Counted from the first letter of the stretch, positions 33,420-45,659 are shown. The stretch: DNA of 64,000 bases from Anastatus disparis (GCA_017163975.1 JAFFSR010000316.1:1021001-1085000), one strand, 5' to 3'. Made by a program: numbers and translations. Notes: generated by a model not told the origin, from the letters alone.

Positions 33420-34100
33420 TTTTATTTTTATGAATTTATAAATTGTTTTCAGCGATAGTTTAAAAGTAGTTTATAAAATTAATTTTAGCAACAATAGAAA
33501 AAAAAAAATAAAATTTTTAAAATAATATAAATTTGTATGCTTTTTTCAACGACAATAAAAATAAATTTGTAAACTATTTTTAAAAATAGTAAAAACAGAT
33601 ATACATATTTTTTAACGACACTAAACAATAAATTTGTACGCTTTTTTTAGCGACAATAAAATATAAATTTATAAGTTTCTTTTAGCAATTATGAAGAAAA
33701 ATATGTAACCTTTTTTATCGACAATAAAAATGATTTTGTAAGCTTCTTTTAGCGACAACAAATAATAAATTTCTACGCTTTTATAATCTTTTTTTAGCGA
33801 CGATAAACAATAAATTTGTATGCTTTTTTTTGCGACAGTAAAAATAAATTTGTAAGCTTCTTTTAACGACAACTAATAAATTTGTATGCTTATATTAAAT
33901 TTTTTTAGTGACAACAAACAATAGATCTGTACGCTTCAACAACAATAATAAATGAATTTGTAATCTTTTTTAGCGACAGTAAACAATAAATTTGTACGCT
34001 TTTTTCAACAACAATGAGATATAAATTTATAAGTTTGTTTTAGCGATTATGAAAAATAAATTTGTAAGCTTCTTTTAGCGACAACAAACAATCAATTTGT
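33420..34100. repeat. Degenerate AGCGACAA tandem array, left part
   Basis: Units of about 35-60 bp alternate TTTTTAGCGACAATAAA with AATAAATTTGTAAGCTT-like blocks, at least a dozen times. The array continues at 39309-40310 beyond the family B insertion. Confidence 0.85.
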
Positions 34101-34530
34101 ATGGCTGATTCCATTCAGATTCATGCAGGCCGTCACAGATCGAATTTTTTTTTTCTTCTAAGTAATAAAAATACCTTCTATTATGTATATGAAGATAAAA
34201 TTTACCTCGTAGAACGCTGAAGAAATTATTTTTTTTTTTACTACAGCAATTCTAGTGCTAGATGTAAAAACGAAAATTCAAAAATTGAAAATGAACCTCT
34301 GCTTTTAAATGACTATAGCTCCGTCAATTTTTAACCTTTTTGGGCGTTCTTTTAACGAAAGTGTGCAGAATTTTGTCTAGTTTTAAATGCAATCTCGATT
34401 TTTGTAATACAATTTGATCTCACTGAGTTATTTACGAAAAAACGAAAAAAGCGATTTTTTTTAAACACGATTTTCTCAAAAACTATATTTTTTTTTTTTT
34501 AATTTTCATATGATTTTATACATAAACTAG

Positions 34531-35685
34531 CTCGCCTAACTAGGCCCTTTGGGCCGCTGTGGCTCGCACCTCGGTCCTTCCAGAGCTGAGCGAAGCGAAG
34601 CTCGGAAATGCCCTCGGGCCTTGCATCGCAAAGCGATGCGAAAACAAATCATTTACAAACGCAAAAGCCTTAAAAGTTCATCTTATTTCTTTTTTTCATT
34701 GTATTTTTTACCGCATCTTTCAACAGGAGGTTTGAATTTATTGTATTTATTTGAAAAAACAAATTTATAATTATTTAAATTTTTCTTGTAAATGAAGTTG
34801 ATTGATTTCGAAAAAATTTATGCTATGTGAAAAAGACATATTTTCATTAATGTATACTTTTTAAAGTTTTGGATAGGATAATCTATCAAAAGTTATAAGA
34901 AAAAAAATAGTTCAGTAGCTTAAAAGTAAAGTTTTGTATTAAGTTTTTATTTGATCTGAATCATTCCGGCGGAGGATGATTTAAAACAATAATACAAATA
35001 AATATTGGCAGTTTAAAAAAAAATCGTTCGAGCGGTTTTAAAACAGTTATCCCTTTAGAGGTTCAAAAATGATTTTTTGGTGATAACTTGAAAAAAACGA
35101 ATTTTGAAAAAAAATATATTAAATAAAATTTATAGAAAAAAATAAGATGCATCTTTTTAATATAATATATATTTTTTTAAAAATAATATTTATCAAATTA
35201 TCATTAAAAAGCCTCTGATTTCAACATTTTTCATGAACAATTTGAAAACTATTAACTCTAGAGAAAAATGTATAATATAAAAAAGATTTATTTTTTTATA
35301 TTCTATAACTTTCATTCCATATACTTTTTGAAAAAAAATCGTATTTTATAAGTTATTACCAAAAATCCATTTTTTTGACCATTTAAAAGGCGTCTATTTA
35401 AAAACGCTTCCAACGATTTTTTTCAAAATAGGAACGTTTACTTGTGTTATTATTTGAAACAATTCCCCAAGTGAATTATTCAGATCGGATGAAAACTCGT
35501 CGAGAAAATTCATAAACTTGATTTCTCACACACATACATCCATACATACATTTTAAGGAAGCCTCGTAATAGTCTTATTTTGTTATGAAAATAAGTTTTT
35601 TATCATAAAAAAACATATTTTAAAGGGTTACATTTTTGCGATGTCGAAAATATAAGGCACTTCCGTATAGCGGTCGTGCCTAAAA
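34531..35685. mobile_element. Insertion in the left arm of family B
   Basis: The right arm is continuous at the matching point (about 38892), so this 1.15 kb is extra. Its left edge is GC-rich with hairpins GGCCCTTTGGGCC-like and AGCGAAGCGAAGCT; on the minus strand the first hairpin is followed by CTAG-T, suggesting a Helitron end. The right part (34930-35500) is an imperfect palindrome with arms around ATCGTTCGAGCGGTTTT. The right edge carries AGGCAC/GTGCCT inverted bases. Confidence 0.55.
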
Positions 35686-35979
35686 ATACTAACTTTTAGG
35701 GTAGGTGAGAATATGCGATTTTGCCTTATTTTTTTTAACAGATTTTTAAACGTTTTTTTTATATTTTCGATTTTAAAACATTGATACCATGGCGCATCGA
35801 ACTATTTTTCCAACTTTACGTGTTCTTACAACTATTTTTATGCTTTTATTTGGTAATATATCAAAAATATCAACAATAATCTTTAAAATAAACCCCGCAT
35901 CGAATATTTTAATCAATTAGAACCAAAGTTATGACGATTTCAATTTAAAAAAAAATGCTGAAACTTTAAATAAATATAT

Positions 35980-36050
35980 TTACTTTGAATTTTGAATTTT
36001 GAATTTGAATTTTGAATTTTGAATTTGAACTTTGAATTTTGAAAAAATGA
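35980..36050. repeat. TTTGAATTTTGAA short tandem repeat
   Basis: About nine imperfect GAATTT/GAATTTT units. Confidence 0.9.
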
Positions 36051-36271
36051 ATTTTTTAAATACTAAAATATATTATTTGGTAATTTTCAATAAACAAATA
36101 ATATGCGATATAATTAAGAAAGAACACTAATGAATTGAGAACTAATGTGAATAAAAAAATCCGAATTTGAATAAAACCTTTCAAATTACTTCTTGCCACT
36201 CATGTCTCGAAGTTTTGGCAGTGTAGATTTGGTTTCGTTTACTTTTCTAACAGTGAATCTTTTGAATACCT

Positions 36272-38248
36272 TTAATTTTTTTTGCATTTCCTAACCATTC
36301 CATTTTTTTTTGTCAGTCGAAAAACTTCTGACTCATCCTTGCGGATAACAAAAATGTTAATCCACGGAGTATATTTTGATACGTTAGTGGCGAAATTTTC
36401 AGCGTTCCTAATAAAATCTGCACTCTTCTTGGACAGATTATGCGTGGTAGCATAATGTTTAACTAAACCACCAATACCGTCACAAGCGCCTTTACCATGA
36501 CCTGTTGCAGAAAAAAGCCATTTTCTGTTTACTTTTAAGTTTTGAAGCTCATAGAATTGATATCTATTTTTAAAATGACTGGCAGCTCCATCGGAAATGG
36601 TTATGATTTCATCAAGGTCTTGCACAATATGTTTTTGATTTAAGTTATCGATAGTTAAATTTATAGCTATTAGGGCATGAGACGAATCATGTTTAATATC
36701 ATCAGAGACGGTGACATAACTGACTGTTTTATCATTTCCAAAATAGCATACCGACGTAAATATTGATATTTGGTTTTTACTTCAATGATAGCTTTGAATT
36801 TCATTTTGAAGCAGAACTGTCCAATTTTCTGCAAAATCGACATGAATAACTAATTGGAAGTCATTATTTTTCGCTAAAAGTTTAACCTCTTTAATTGCTA
36901 TACATTGAATTTCTTTAAACAATTTATGAGCTCTTACAGTGAGAGCGCGCTCTCTTAACTCTATTAAGAAATTTTCAATTGTGCTAGTTTTATTCAGTAA
37001 ATTTGATTTTTCCCAAACACCATAAATTATTTCTTCATATAAATCTTCTTCTGTCAAAGAAATTACTTGTAAATCAATAGGATCTCCAATGGGACATTTT
37101 TTACATTCTCTTAGTACACATTTCATATCATCTTTTTAACAAAAATGTGAAGAACATATTTTCAATTCCAAATCTGCAATGTCTTGTTTATTCTCTTTTT
37201 TATAATTATTCAAAGCATCTAACATAAGTTTAAGATTCTCGCAGTAAACGCAAAGACACGAGTCGGTGGGTAGATGTGGTATAACCCACTCCGATCTTAA
37301 AGCGTAGAATGTTGATTTACCAATTTTTGTTTTTATTTCAGGATTTTCGTCTTTAAATAATTGATATATTTCATTTATACTTCGCGTAAGGAAGCGTTTG
37401 AATTTTTTAGTTTTTATACCATTTTCTTTGATAGATACTGTGTCGCTTTTATTTGCACTTTGACAAGAACAATTAAAATCATCGTTCAGATAATAATCTT
37501 TTACTTTCATTACAATTTCACTATCCGAAGAATGGCCACAATAGTTCTCAGACTGCTTGTAAATTTTTTATTATTTACCAATGATCGTGCTTGATCAATC
37601 ATATAAATAGTTACATTTGGTAAAACTGATAATAAATAATCTTTGGAAATATCACTTGGTATAATACTCAACAATCGCACTTTCTCAAGAAAATTTGAAC
37701 AATTATCTAATGCAACTTTAATATTCTCAAGCCATTTATCATTTGTTTTACATTCATTATTTTCATTCAATGCGGGCAAATCCGTTATATCGTAGACTTT
37801 CATCATTTTACTTGCTATTTGTGAATCAAATGCATCGTTTATTTGTTTTCTTTTTCGGAGAGCATAAGATTCTCGCATCTTGTTATTGATACTTTGAGGA
37901 ATTTTGAATTAGTGAAATGTTTTATTTCAAATTACTTGAAATCTCGTTGAGCTGTTCTACCACAGCCTCACTATGAATAAAATCTTCCAAAGATTGTTGA
38001 CTGCTTGAAGTCGATGAAATAGGCGCATTTTTCACTTCATCTAATAATATTTTGTAACACGAAGGGCATACTTTATCTTCTCTAGAGAAAGAAGTATTTG
38101 GATACAAGTGCTTCAAAGACTCCGTTAGATCACCTAATTCTCTAAGTGGACTTTTGGAGCAATCATAAACAACTTTTTTGTGCCTTTCTTTTAAACCCTT
38201 GCACTTCATTTTAACAATCAGTGATGCAATTATTGATATTTTGTTCAA
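36272..38248 (-). pseudogene. Family B protein (candidate transposase)
   Basis: The pieces join in order. N-terminal zinc-finger-like segment (38248-37922) with DCSKSPLRELGDL and CPSCYKI. Then MRESYALRKRKQINDAF, and DKWLENIKVALDNCSNFLEK. After a frameshift near 37540, a segment with FLTRSINEIYQLFKDENPEI, KIGKSTFYALR and CLCVYCENLKLML. After another near 37135, CVLRECKKCPIGDP, then LVIHVDFAENWTVLLQNEIQ. TGA replaces Trp at about 36782, and the rest gives DEIITISDGAASHFKNRYQF and FSATGHGKGACDGIGGLVKH. Asp in HVDFAENW and Asp in SDGAASHFKNR look like an RNase H-fold catalytic pair, with the GACDG loop following. I have seen this type of protein recur across invertebrates but cannot give it a name. 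Few lesions, so relatively recent. The copy at 49923-51530 is its relative. Confidence 0.7.
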
Positions 38249-39308
38249 TTACAGATCGAAAAAAATAATTTTTCTTAAACAACTTTATTTATCTTTCTTT
38301 TCTTATATTTTTAAACGCGTCAAGTCGTTGATGAGAATGCAAAGAACGAATCATCGCCACCTAGTAGTGACATGCGTCAACTCAAAATAAATTCAAATTC
38401 CAGGCGCGAAATTCAAACTGATAAAAAAATTATATTCTTTAACAAAAAAATTTTTATGATAATAAAGTACCATAAAAAGAGGATAAATGGTTATGTATTC
38501 TTTCATCAAAATAACTTTTTTTTTAAATTAAAAAATTTATATCTTCAGATTTTAATCTTTAACGAAAATTGCGTTTCCTCAATGTAAATATCATATTTAT
38601 TTAAAGTTTCAGCATTTTTTTTTAAACTTTAAATCGTCATAACTTTGGTTCTAATTGATCAAAATATTCGATCCGGGGTTTATTTTAAAGATTATTGTTG
38701 ATATTTTTGATATATTAATAAATAAAAGCATAAAGATAGTTGTAAGAACACGTAAAGTTGGAAAAATAGTCCGATGCGCCATGGTATCAATGTTTTAAAA
38801 TCAAAAATATAAAAAAAACGTTTAAAATCTGTTTAATAAAAATAAGACAAAATCGCATATCCTCACCTACCCTAAAAGTTAGTATTTTTTATGTATAAAA
38901 TCATATGAAAATTTAAAAAAAAAAAATATAGTTTTTGAGAAAATCGTGTTTGAAAAAATCGCTTTTTTTCGTTTTTTGTAAATAACTCAGTGAGATCAAA
39001 TTGTACTACGAAAATGGAGATTGCATTTAAAACTAGACAGAATTCCGCACACTTTCGTTAAAAGAACGCCCAAAAAGGTTAAAAATTGACGGAGCTATAG
39101 TCATTTAAAAGCAGAGATTCATTTTCAATTTTTGAATTTTCGTTTTTACATCCAACACTAGAATTGCTGTAGTAAAAAAAAAAATTTTTGAGCGTTCTAC
39201 TAGGTAAATTTTATCTTCATATACATAATAGAAGGTATTTTTACTACTTGGAAAAAAAAAAAAATTCGATCTGTGACCGCCTGCATGAATCTGAATGGAA
39301 TCAGCCAT

Positions 39309-40310
39309 ATGTTTGTATAAAGTTTTTTTAGCGACAACAAAAAATCGCTTCAGCGACAATAATAAATTTGTAAGCTTATATGAAATTTTTTTGTTGACAA
39401 CAAACAATAAATCTGTACGCTTCAACGGCAATAATAAATGAATTTGTAATCTTTTCTAGCGACAATAAACAATAAATCTATACGCTTTCTTCAACAACAA
39501 TGAGATATAAATTTGTAAGTTTCTTTTAGCGATTATGACAAATAAATTTGTAAGCTTTTTTTAGCGACATTAAACAATAAATTTATATGCTTGTTTGAAA
39601 TTTTTTTAGCGACAACAAACAATCGCTTCAGCGACAATAATAAATGAATTTGTAATCATTTTTAACGACAGTAAACAATAAATTTGCACGCTTTTTTCAA
39701 CGACAGTGAGATATAAATTTATAAGTTTCTTTTAATTATTATGAAAAATAAATTTGTAAGCTTTTTTTAGCGACAATAAACAATAAATTTATATACTTGT
39801 ATAAAATTTATTTAGCGATAACAAACAATCGCTTTAGCGACAATAATAAATTTGTAAGCTTTTTTAGCGACAATAAATATGAATTTGTGAGCTTCTTTTA
39901 GCGACAACAACCAATAAATTTGTATGCTTATATTAGATTTTTTTGGTGATAATAAACAATAAATCTGTACGCTTTAGCAACAATAATAAATGAATTCGTA
40001 ATCTTTTTTAGCGACAGTAAACAATAAATTTGTACGCTTTTTTCAACGACAATGAGATATAAATTTATAAGTTTCTTTTAGTGATTATAAAAAATAAATT
40101 TGTAAGCTTTTTTTAGCGACAGTAAACAATAAATTTATATGTTTGTATAAAGTTTTTTTAGCGACAACAAACAATCACTTTAGCGACAATAATAAATTTG
40201 TAAACTTTTTTTAGCGACAATAAAGATAAATTTGTAAGCTTCTTTTAGCGACGATGAAAATGAATTTTTAAACTTCTTTTAGCGACAACAAACAACGCTT
40301 TTTATAAGCT
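39309..40310. repeat. Degenerate AGCGACAA tandem array, right part
   Basis: Continuation of the array left of family B, with the same TTTTTAGCGACAA and AATAAATTTGTA blocks. A higher-order period is suggested by recurring AACAAACAATCGCTT blocks near 39340, 39615, 39822 and 40165. Confidence 0.85.
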
Positions 40311-40740
40311 CTTAATGCAGCCATATATTTTTATGCTGGTCTCAAGCCCAAAAATCTTTTATTAAGACAAATATGTAAATATCTTATTTCTAATTTTAAA
40401 AAGAACATGTTTTATTTAAATACAATTGTTAATATAGTACCTATGGATATTAAGCTAAATTCATTTCATAATTCATAGTTTACTATTGTAATTAATAAAT
40501 TTTTTCAATAATAAAAATAAAGATACAATATATAGAAATAAAAATATTAGAATAGAAATAAAAATATTATATATTTATCTGAATAAAGAAAATGCAAAGA
40601 GGAAGATTTGTATTATCAATGAATTATGTTTGCAATTATATTAATATTAATAAAATATTAATAATAATAATATTAAATTACTTATAATTGTTATTATAAT
40701 AATAAGAATATTTTTTTATTACTAATTACTTAATCATAAT
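40311..40740. other. AT-rich interval, nothing recognised
   Basis: TTA/ATA-rich low-complexity sequence toward 40700. Confidence 0.4.
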
Positions 40741-41449
40741 ATCATAGTGGAGAGGAGGGCATAACGAGGGGGGGCTATAAAAAGTGAGGGGGAGGGGGAG
40801 AAAATTGAGAGGGGCTACCAAAATTTAGGAGGGCGAGGAAGGGCTTAGGAGGGGGCCTAAGTTACGTTAATTTTGGGATAGCCATTTATAAGAGAAATGA
40901 CAACGTAATTTGAGGGGGGCTATGCCGACAGACATTTGAGGGGGCTGATAGGGGATACAAAAATTGAGGGGGCGGAGGGGGCTGAGGGGGCCTAAGTTAC
41001 GTTAATTTTGTAATAGCTATTTATAAGAGAAATTACAACGTAATTTGAGGGGGCAAATTGAGGGGGCTACAAATCTGAGGGGGCTGAGGGGGCCTAAGTT
41101 ACGTTAATTTTGGAATAGCCATTTATAAGAGGAATTACAACGTAATTTGAGGGAGGGGCTATGCCGACAGACATTTGAGGGGGGTCTGATGGGGGCTACA
41201 AAAATTGAGGGGGGCGAGGGGGGCTGAGGGAGGCCTAAGTTACGTTAATTTCGGAATAGCCATTTATAAGAGGAATTACAACGTAATTTGAGGGGGGCAA
41301 ATTGAGGGGGCTAAAAAAATTGAGGGGGCGAGGGGGCCCAAGTTTCGTTAATTTTGGAATAGCCATTTATAAGAGGAATTACAACGTAATTTGAGGGGGG
41401 GCTATGCCGACAGACATTTGAGGGGGCTGAGGGGGGGGGTCGGTTGAAT
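40741..41449. repeat. G-rich minisatellite with alternating long and short units
   Basis: CCTAAGTTACGTTAATTTTG (or a variant) starts units at 40856, 40991, 41093, 41234 and 41338, spaced 135, 102, 141 and 104 bp. Long units contain CTATGCCGACAGACATTTGA and short units do not, giving an A-B-A-B-A order. Runs of five or more G are frequent on the plus strand. Confidence 0.9.
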
Positions 41450-41459
41450 CTTGTCTCAC

Positions 41460-41463
<4 letters not shown>

Positions 41464-41535
<72 letters not shown>
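41464..41535. repeat. TA microsatellite
   Basis: Pure alternating TA, about 72 bp, next to the G-rich array. Confidence 0.97.
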
Positions 41536-41539
<4 letters not shown>

Positions 41540-41689
41540 ACATAATAAGACTTTTGAGGATTTTGTGACGTTGCTGTTAAATAGGAAACAATTTTTAATG
41601 AAAAAATCCACAAAATGCCTATGCATTTTGAGGATTTTTGAGGATTTTAAGGCGCGTTTACATGCCTGATTGTAACTCTGCCCAGCTCG

Positions 41690-41853
41690 CGCTCGCGACC
41701 GAGCGCTACTTGACCGAGCGATGTTTACGATGAAAAGTCCATGCAATGAAAAGTCCTTGCGATGAAATGTCCGTACGATGAATAGTCCATGAGATGAAAA
41801 GTCCGCCATAAAACGACCGACGATGAAATGTCCTGCGATGAAACATCCGTGAC
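41690..41853. repeat. GATGAAATGTCC-type short tandem repeat
   Basis: Seven units of about 16 bp (GATGAAAAGTCCATGC, GATGAAATGTCCGTAC and so on) follow a CG-rich lead CTCGCGCTCGCGACCGAGCG. The inverted counterpart is at 24127-24300. Confidence 0.88.
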
Positions 41854-42587
41854 CCAGTAAAAATTCTCAAGATCACACTACCTCAATTCTTAAAAGCTAC
41901 CCTAGAGTCCTTAAACTATATTGGTGAACTGTAGCATCACGGGAGTCAAGTTGAAACGATAACAATAAGTAACTAATCCAGACATCCTTAATGTTTTTGC
42001 GATTCAATATTCTTGGTACTTAATATAATTCTGTCTTATTTTTCGTTGTAATATTGTGTACAGCTTTTTGTTGACAAACCTATAAAATTAAGCAATGAAT
42101 AAGAAAATATAATATATAGAAATATAAAATGATGTAAGTAATTTTACAGGAGTAAATGATATGCAGCTAGAGACTCCTGGCTAGTACAACTGATTAGGTA
42201 ATCATAAACTTGATAAAATATCTGGCCAAAAACTTACAGCAAAACCTCTTTGCACAGAACATAATACAGAGACAAATCTTCTCCCAGAATGCCAAAGTGT
42301 ATCATTACTCAAGTTGATCAGTTGGATAGTACCAACAGAATTTGAATTTTGATAATGACTATTTCTTTTTTGTATAAACGAAAAACAATGTTATATAAAT
42401 ATATATACTATATATTATACATGTGAAATTTTAAGTCATATAAAATATAAAAGATTTTATATTATAAGAACACACCGCTTATGAATTTGTTAATTGCTTA
42501 TGAGTGCTTATAAATAAATATAAAGCTTATGCTAAAATTAACAAGTAGTCAAACAAATTTAAAAATTAAATCATCATCAGGTTAGAT
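41854..42587. other. Interval without recognised feature
   Basis: No repeat or coding motif seen. Confidence 0.4.
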
Positions 42588-42856
42588 TACATCGTCGGGT
42601 GAGAGGAAAAAGGTTTTAACTCAAATAAGCGCTGTGAAAAGTACCAACTCGATTATTGCCACTAAAAAGTACTAACTCAACTTAGCGCACTAAAAAGTTC
42701 TATCTCGACTTCGCTTATTTAAATTTACATGGGCGAAGCCGAGATAAAACTTTTTAGTGCGCTAAGTTGAGTTAGTACTTTTTAGTGGCAATAATCGAGT
42801 TGATGCTTTTCACAGCGCTTGTCTGAGTGTGAACCTTTTTTCTCTCACTCGACGAC
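42588..42856. repeat. Palindromic MITE, 269 bp
   Basis: The left arm starting CGTCGGGTGAGAGGAAAAAG pairs with the right arm to 42856. Arms of about 125 bp contain ACTAACTCAACTTAGCGCAC and complement. The centre is near 42722. Confidence 0.92.
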
Positions 42857-43002
42857 ATATAAAAATAATTATAATTTTAAGTATAAAAAAAGTTTTTTTT
42901 TAATTTTATAAAAATAACTATATTATTTTTGAAAAATTATTCAACAAAAAAAAATGATGAAGTTGTTAATTATAAAAAATTAATCACCGCCTTTTTAAAA
43001 AG

Positions 43003-43206
43003 ATGTTCTAGATGATTAAGCTTCGAGATGATACTCCAACTTTTCATTGGTAGTATAATTCCAAATTATATAAGTAGAATCTTGATGTTCGTAAGGTATG
43101 TAAAGCTCTGATACTGCAGGATGCTTGAAACGTGGATGCATAGTAACTTCATGTCTTACTCATCTTCCAGTTCATCTACTTGCATCAAATTCTTGTTGAT
43201 CACTAA
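43003..43206 (-). pseudogene. Decayed terminal exon of an unidentified gene
   Basis: After an acceptor-like ATTTAG (about 43207), the frame reads QQEFDASR, stop, TGR, stop, then VRHEVTMHPRFKHPAVSELY and IPYEHQDSTYIIWNYTTNEK, ending HLEA and TAA at about 43005. Both internal stops are TGA where TGG (Trp) would fit. It reads like ordinary cellular coding sequence, not a transposon, but I cannot identify it. It could be from a different gene than the exons at 43853-45400. Confidence 0.45.
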
Positions 43207-43852
43207 ATTTAAGTCAATATAATTAATATTTATTATTTATGATTGTGATTTATGAAGAGAATCATTTTTTTCAAATTGCTTCGAACACATTAAATAAAAT
43301 AACATAGCAAATTAAAATAATAAAGCTTAACATTATTCAGTTAAAAAAATCATTAACTGAATCATTAATTAACTGCTTACCATTATCACAATTTGGCTAA
43401 TAATTATGTAGATGTGTTGTTTTTTGTATTCACAAATTGTGTCCCTATAGGAATAGCTTTGAGAAGTTGTGGTGATACGGCACTTAGAATTGTTTTCTTT
43501 GGCAAAAGTAAGGAATATTTTTATATTTTTGTTGTAACTAAGATTTTAGTAGCATTTGGCAATATCTGAATATGTTTAGCTGTAAGAATCATTTAGGCAG
43601 GTTTAATGATAAATAGTGAATACGGCAACATAACAGGAAGCCTTTGCAATATTTGTGCTTGAAATTCCAAAATTTACTTTAAGAAAAAGTAAGATTGAAA
43701 AAATCCACACACTTTCACTGCTGCACTGTCTATTCATCTAAGTTAGCACAAGTATTATCGCTATCATTTTTTTTTAACGCAACACTCTACGTCAACTCAC
43801 TAAATTATCCTTTGTGATTTATCATTATAGAAAGTTTATAACTGTTTTTGTG

Positions 43853-45400
43853 ATTGTAGTTGTTGCTGCTCCATCGAACCAGAATTTTGAAATCCAACAT
43901 TATCAACAGTATTTTGTTGCTGTCGTTCATTATCAATTTTAAAGGTTATACCTAGGGCAGCAGCTTCTGAAAGATACTAAAAACAAAAAAAAAATTTAAT
44001 AATCTTAGTAAACTCAAATATTGTTGTTGATTTGTGTCACCTACTAAGTATAAAAACCTGAAATATTTGATAAATTCTTTTAAAATATTATATATTTTTT
44101 TCATCAAAAATAAAAATTTTCATTATAAAATTTCAAATATTTTAAGGAACATTATAAACTCTTAATTGTCATGGCGATGACTTTTAACCTTCTGACAGCC
44201 GGGATGATGCCATATGGCATCATCCCATGATCGGCCCACATATACTATTACTTAAGAAACATTTATATGGAAAATTTCGAGAAAGTTACACTTTTTTAGT
44301 GGAAAAAAAATTAATGCTTCTGGAATGTGGAAAATAAAATTAACAGCTTCTATGATGTAACATTATTTTTTTTATAAACTGTAATTATAGCTAAACACAA
44401 AATATTGAATCATACTTCATATGATTTTAATTCATATTAATACTCTTAAAATATATATAATTACCTTCTTAAGATCAGATGAACTTTTTTTTCTTACAGA
44501 TATACATTGTTTTTCTAACATTCAAGTTTTAATGAATCAGTAACAAAAACTAAGTGCTTAACAACAATTCCTAAATGCATCTCATAAGAGGCATCTCTCA
44601 TTCTTATATTACGAACATCTGGCTTCTGTGTTCAATAAGGTTTAAAGAGAACGTTCCTTAATTTTTTATCCATGTGACTATGTTGCATTTGGTTTAGAGC
44701 ATACAACATAATTTTACCAGCAATATGTACATACAAGAAATTTATTTTATCTGAATCTCCTTTAGCTATTGGTTAAAATTTTGGCAATAGAGCCAACATA
44801 AGCTTTTGTAGTTTATTCCATTATTATCTTTTAAAGTACGTTCTTCTAAATTTTCAACTTTCTTATCTAGAAAATAAAGAAAATTATATGAAAAAAAATT
44901 TACCAATGTTTGCAGAACGAGCAATAACTTTAGTTAAACATGCAACTTTATTCATAAACAATAAATTAGAACTTGGTAAAACATTTCTGAAAGCCATTTC
45001 TATTCTATCCCAATGACTCTGTAAAAGTTCACGAATTTGTATCGCACATGATTGGTTCTCTGTACGAAGTGTTGTAAGCAATGCATTGCATAAATAAAGC
45101 ATTGATAAAAATATCTCTGAAAATCTTTGGTGGAAGAAAAAATGGATCACTGCCATCATGACTATCGTAAACAGCATGATGTTGATCAACTAGAGACACG
45201 CTTAAAAGACAAGATAAAATCTTATTTTCTGATACACTTTTTGCTCCGAGTTTAGTTAAAGCAATTCAGACAATTGCCATTATTGCCTTATTCAAATGTA
45301 AAGATCTTAAAGTTTAAGAATCAGATTGAAGCATACAACGAAGTAAATTATCCAATACAAGTAAATATTCAATAATGTGTTTTAAATATTTTCAACTAGT
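43853..45400 (-). pseudogene. Decayed exons of an unidentified spliced host gene
   Basis: Exon 1 (about 45400-44917): frames give NLLRCMLQSDS, stop, TLRSLHLNKAIMAIV, stop, then TKLGAKSVSENKILSCLLSV and HDGSDPFFLPPKIFRDIF. After a frameshift it continues as CNALLTTLRTENQSCAIQIR and NVLPSSNLLFMNKVACLTKV. A GTAAAT donor follows. Exon 2 (about 44880-44463) includes KINFLYVHIAGKIMLYALNQ and DASYEMHLGIVVKHLVFVTD, ending SSSDLKK before a GTAATT donor. Exon 3 (about 43990-43853), after a TTTTTAG acceptor, reads YLSEAAALGITFKIDNERQQ and ends QSQKQL and TAA. Alternating exons with GT/AG borders mean a genomic, not retro-copied, fragment. Stops and frameshifts indicate a pseudogene. The helical, Leu-rich text suggests a large scaffold-type protein, but I cannot name it. 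Confidence 0.55.
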
Positions 45401-45487
45401 TATAAAGTCTTTAGTCTTTTTAAATCTTTCACAAAACTGATTTTATAATTGAATTTTATATTACGTTACACAGCAAAGGCAAAGATT

Positions 45488-45627
45488 ATGGCCCGAATTT
45501 ATAGTCAATGCTAAAACTCGAGCAGACAAAGATAGAATTAGGTTTAATCACGAGAGAAACAAAGACAGAATGAGGATTGAGATTGAGTTTGAGTATCAAC
45601 TATAAATTCAGACCGAACTATACAAAG
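45488..45627. repeat. MITE related to 7851-8034, diverged
   Basis: Ends CCGAATTTATAGTCAATGCT and complement of ACTATAAATTCAGACCG. The interior repeats GACAAAGATAGAATTAGGTT and GAGACAAAGACAGAAT-like blocks. Confidence 0.65.
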
Positions 45628-45659
45628 AAAACTGGAGTAAAAACTGTATAGAATTCCAG

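Larger units (their letters stand above)
34101..39308. mobile_element. Family B inverted-repeat element, 5.2 kb
   Basis: The termini ATGGCTGATTCCATTCAGAT and the complement at 39289-39308 start arms of about 700 bp. The left arm is 34101-34530 plus 35690-35965, and the right arm is 38605-39308. The left arm is broken by an insertion at 34531-35685. A single gene lies between the arms on the minus strand. The element sits inside the AGCGACAA array, which flanks it on both sides. Confidence 0.88.

Noticed and set aside
41311..41809. Open frames rich in Tyr-Ile around 41460, and similar at 29840-30060 and 58419-58604
   Set aside because: They are TA microsatellites read as codons.
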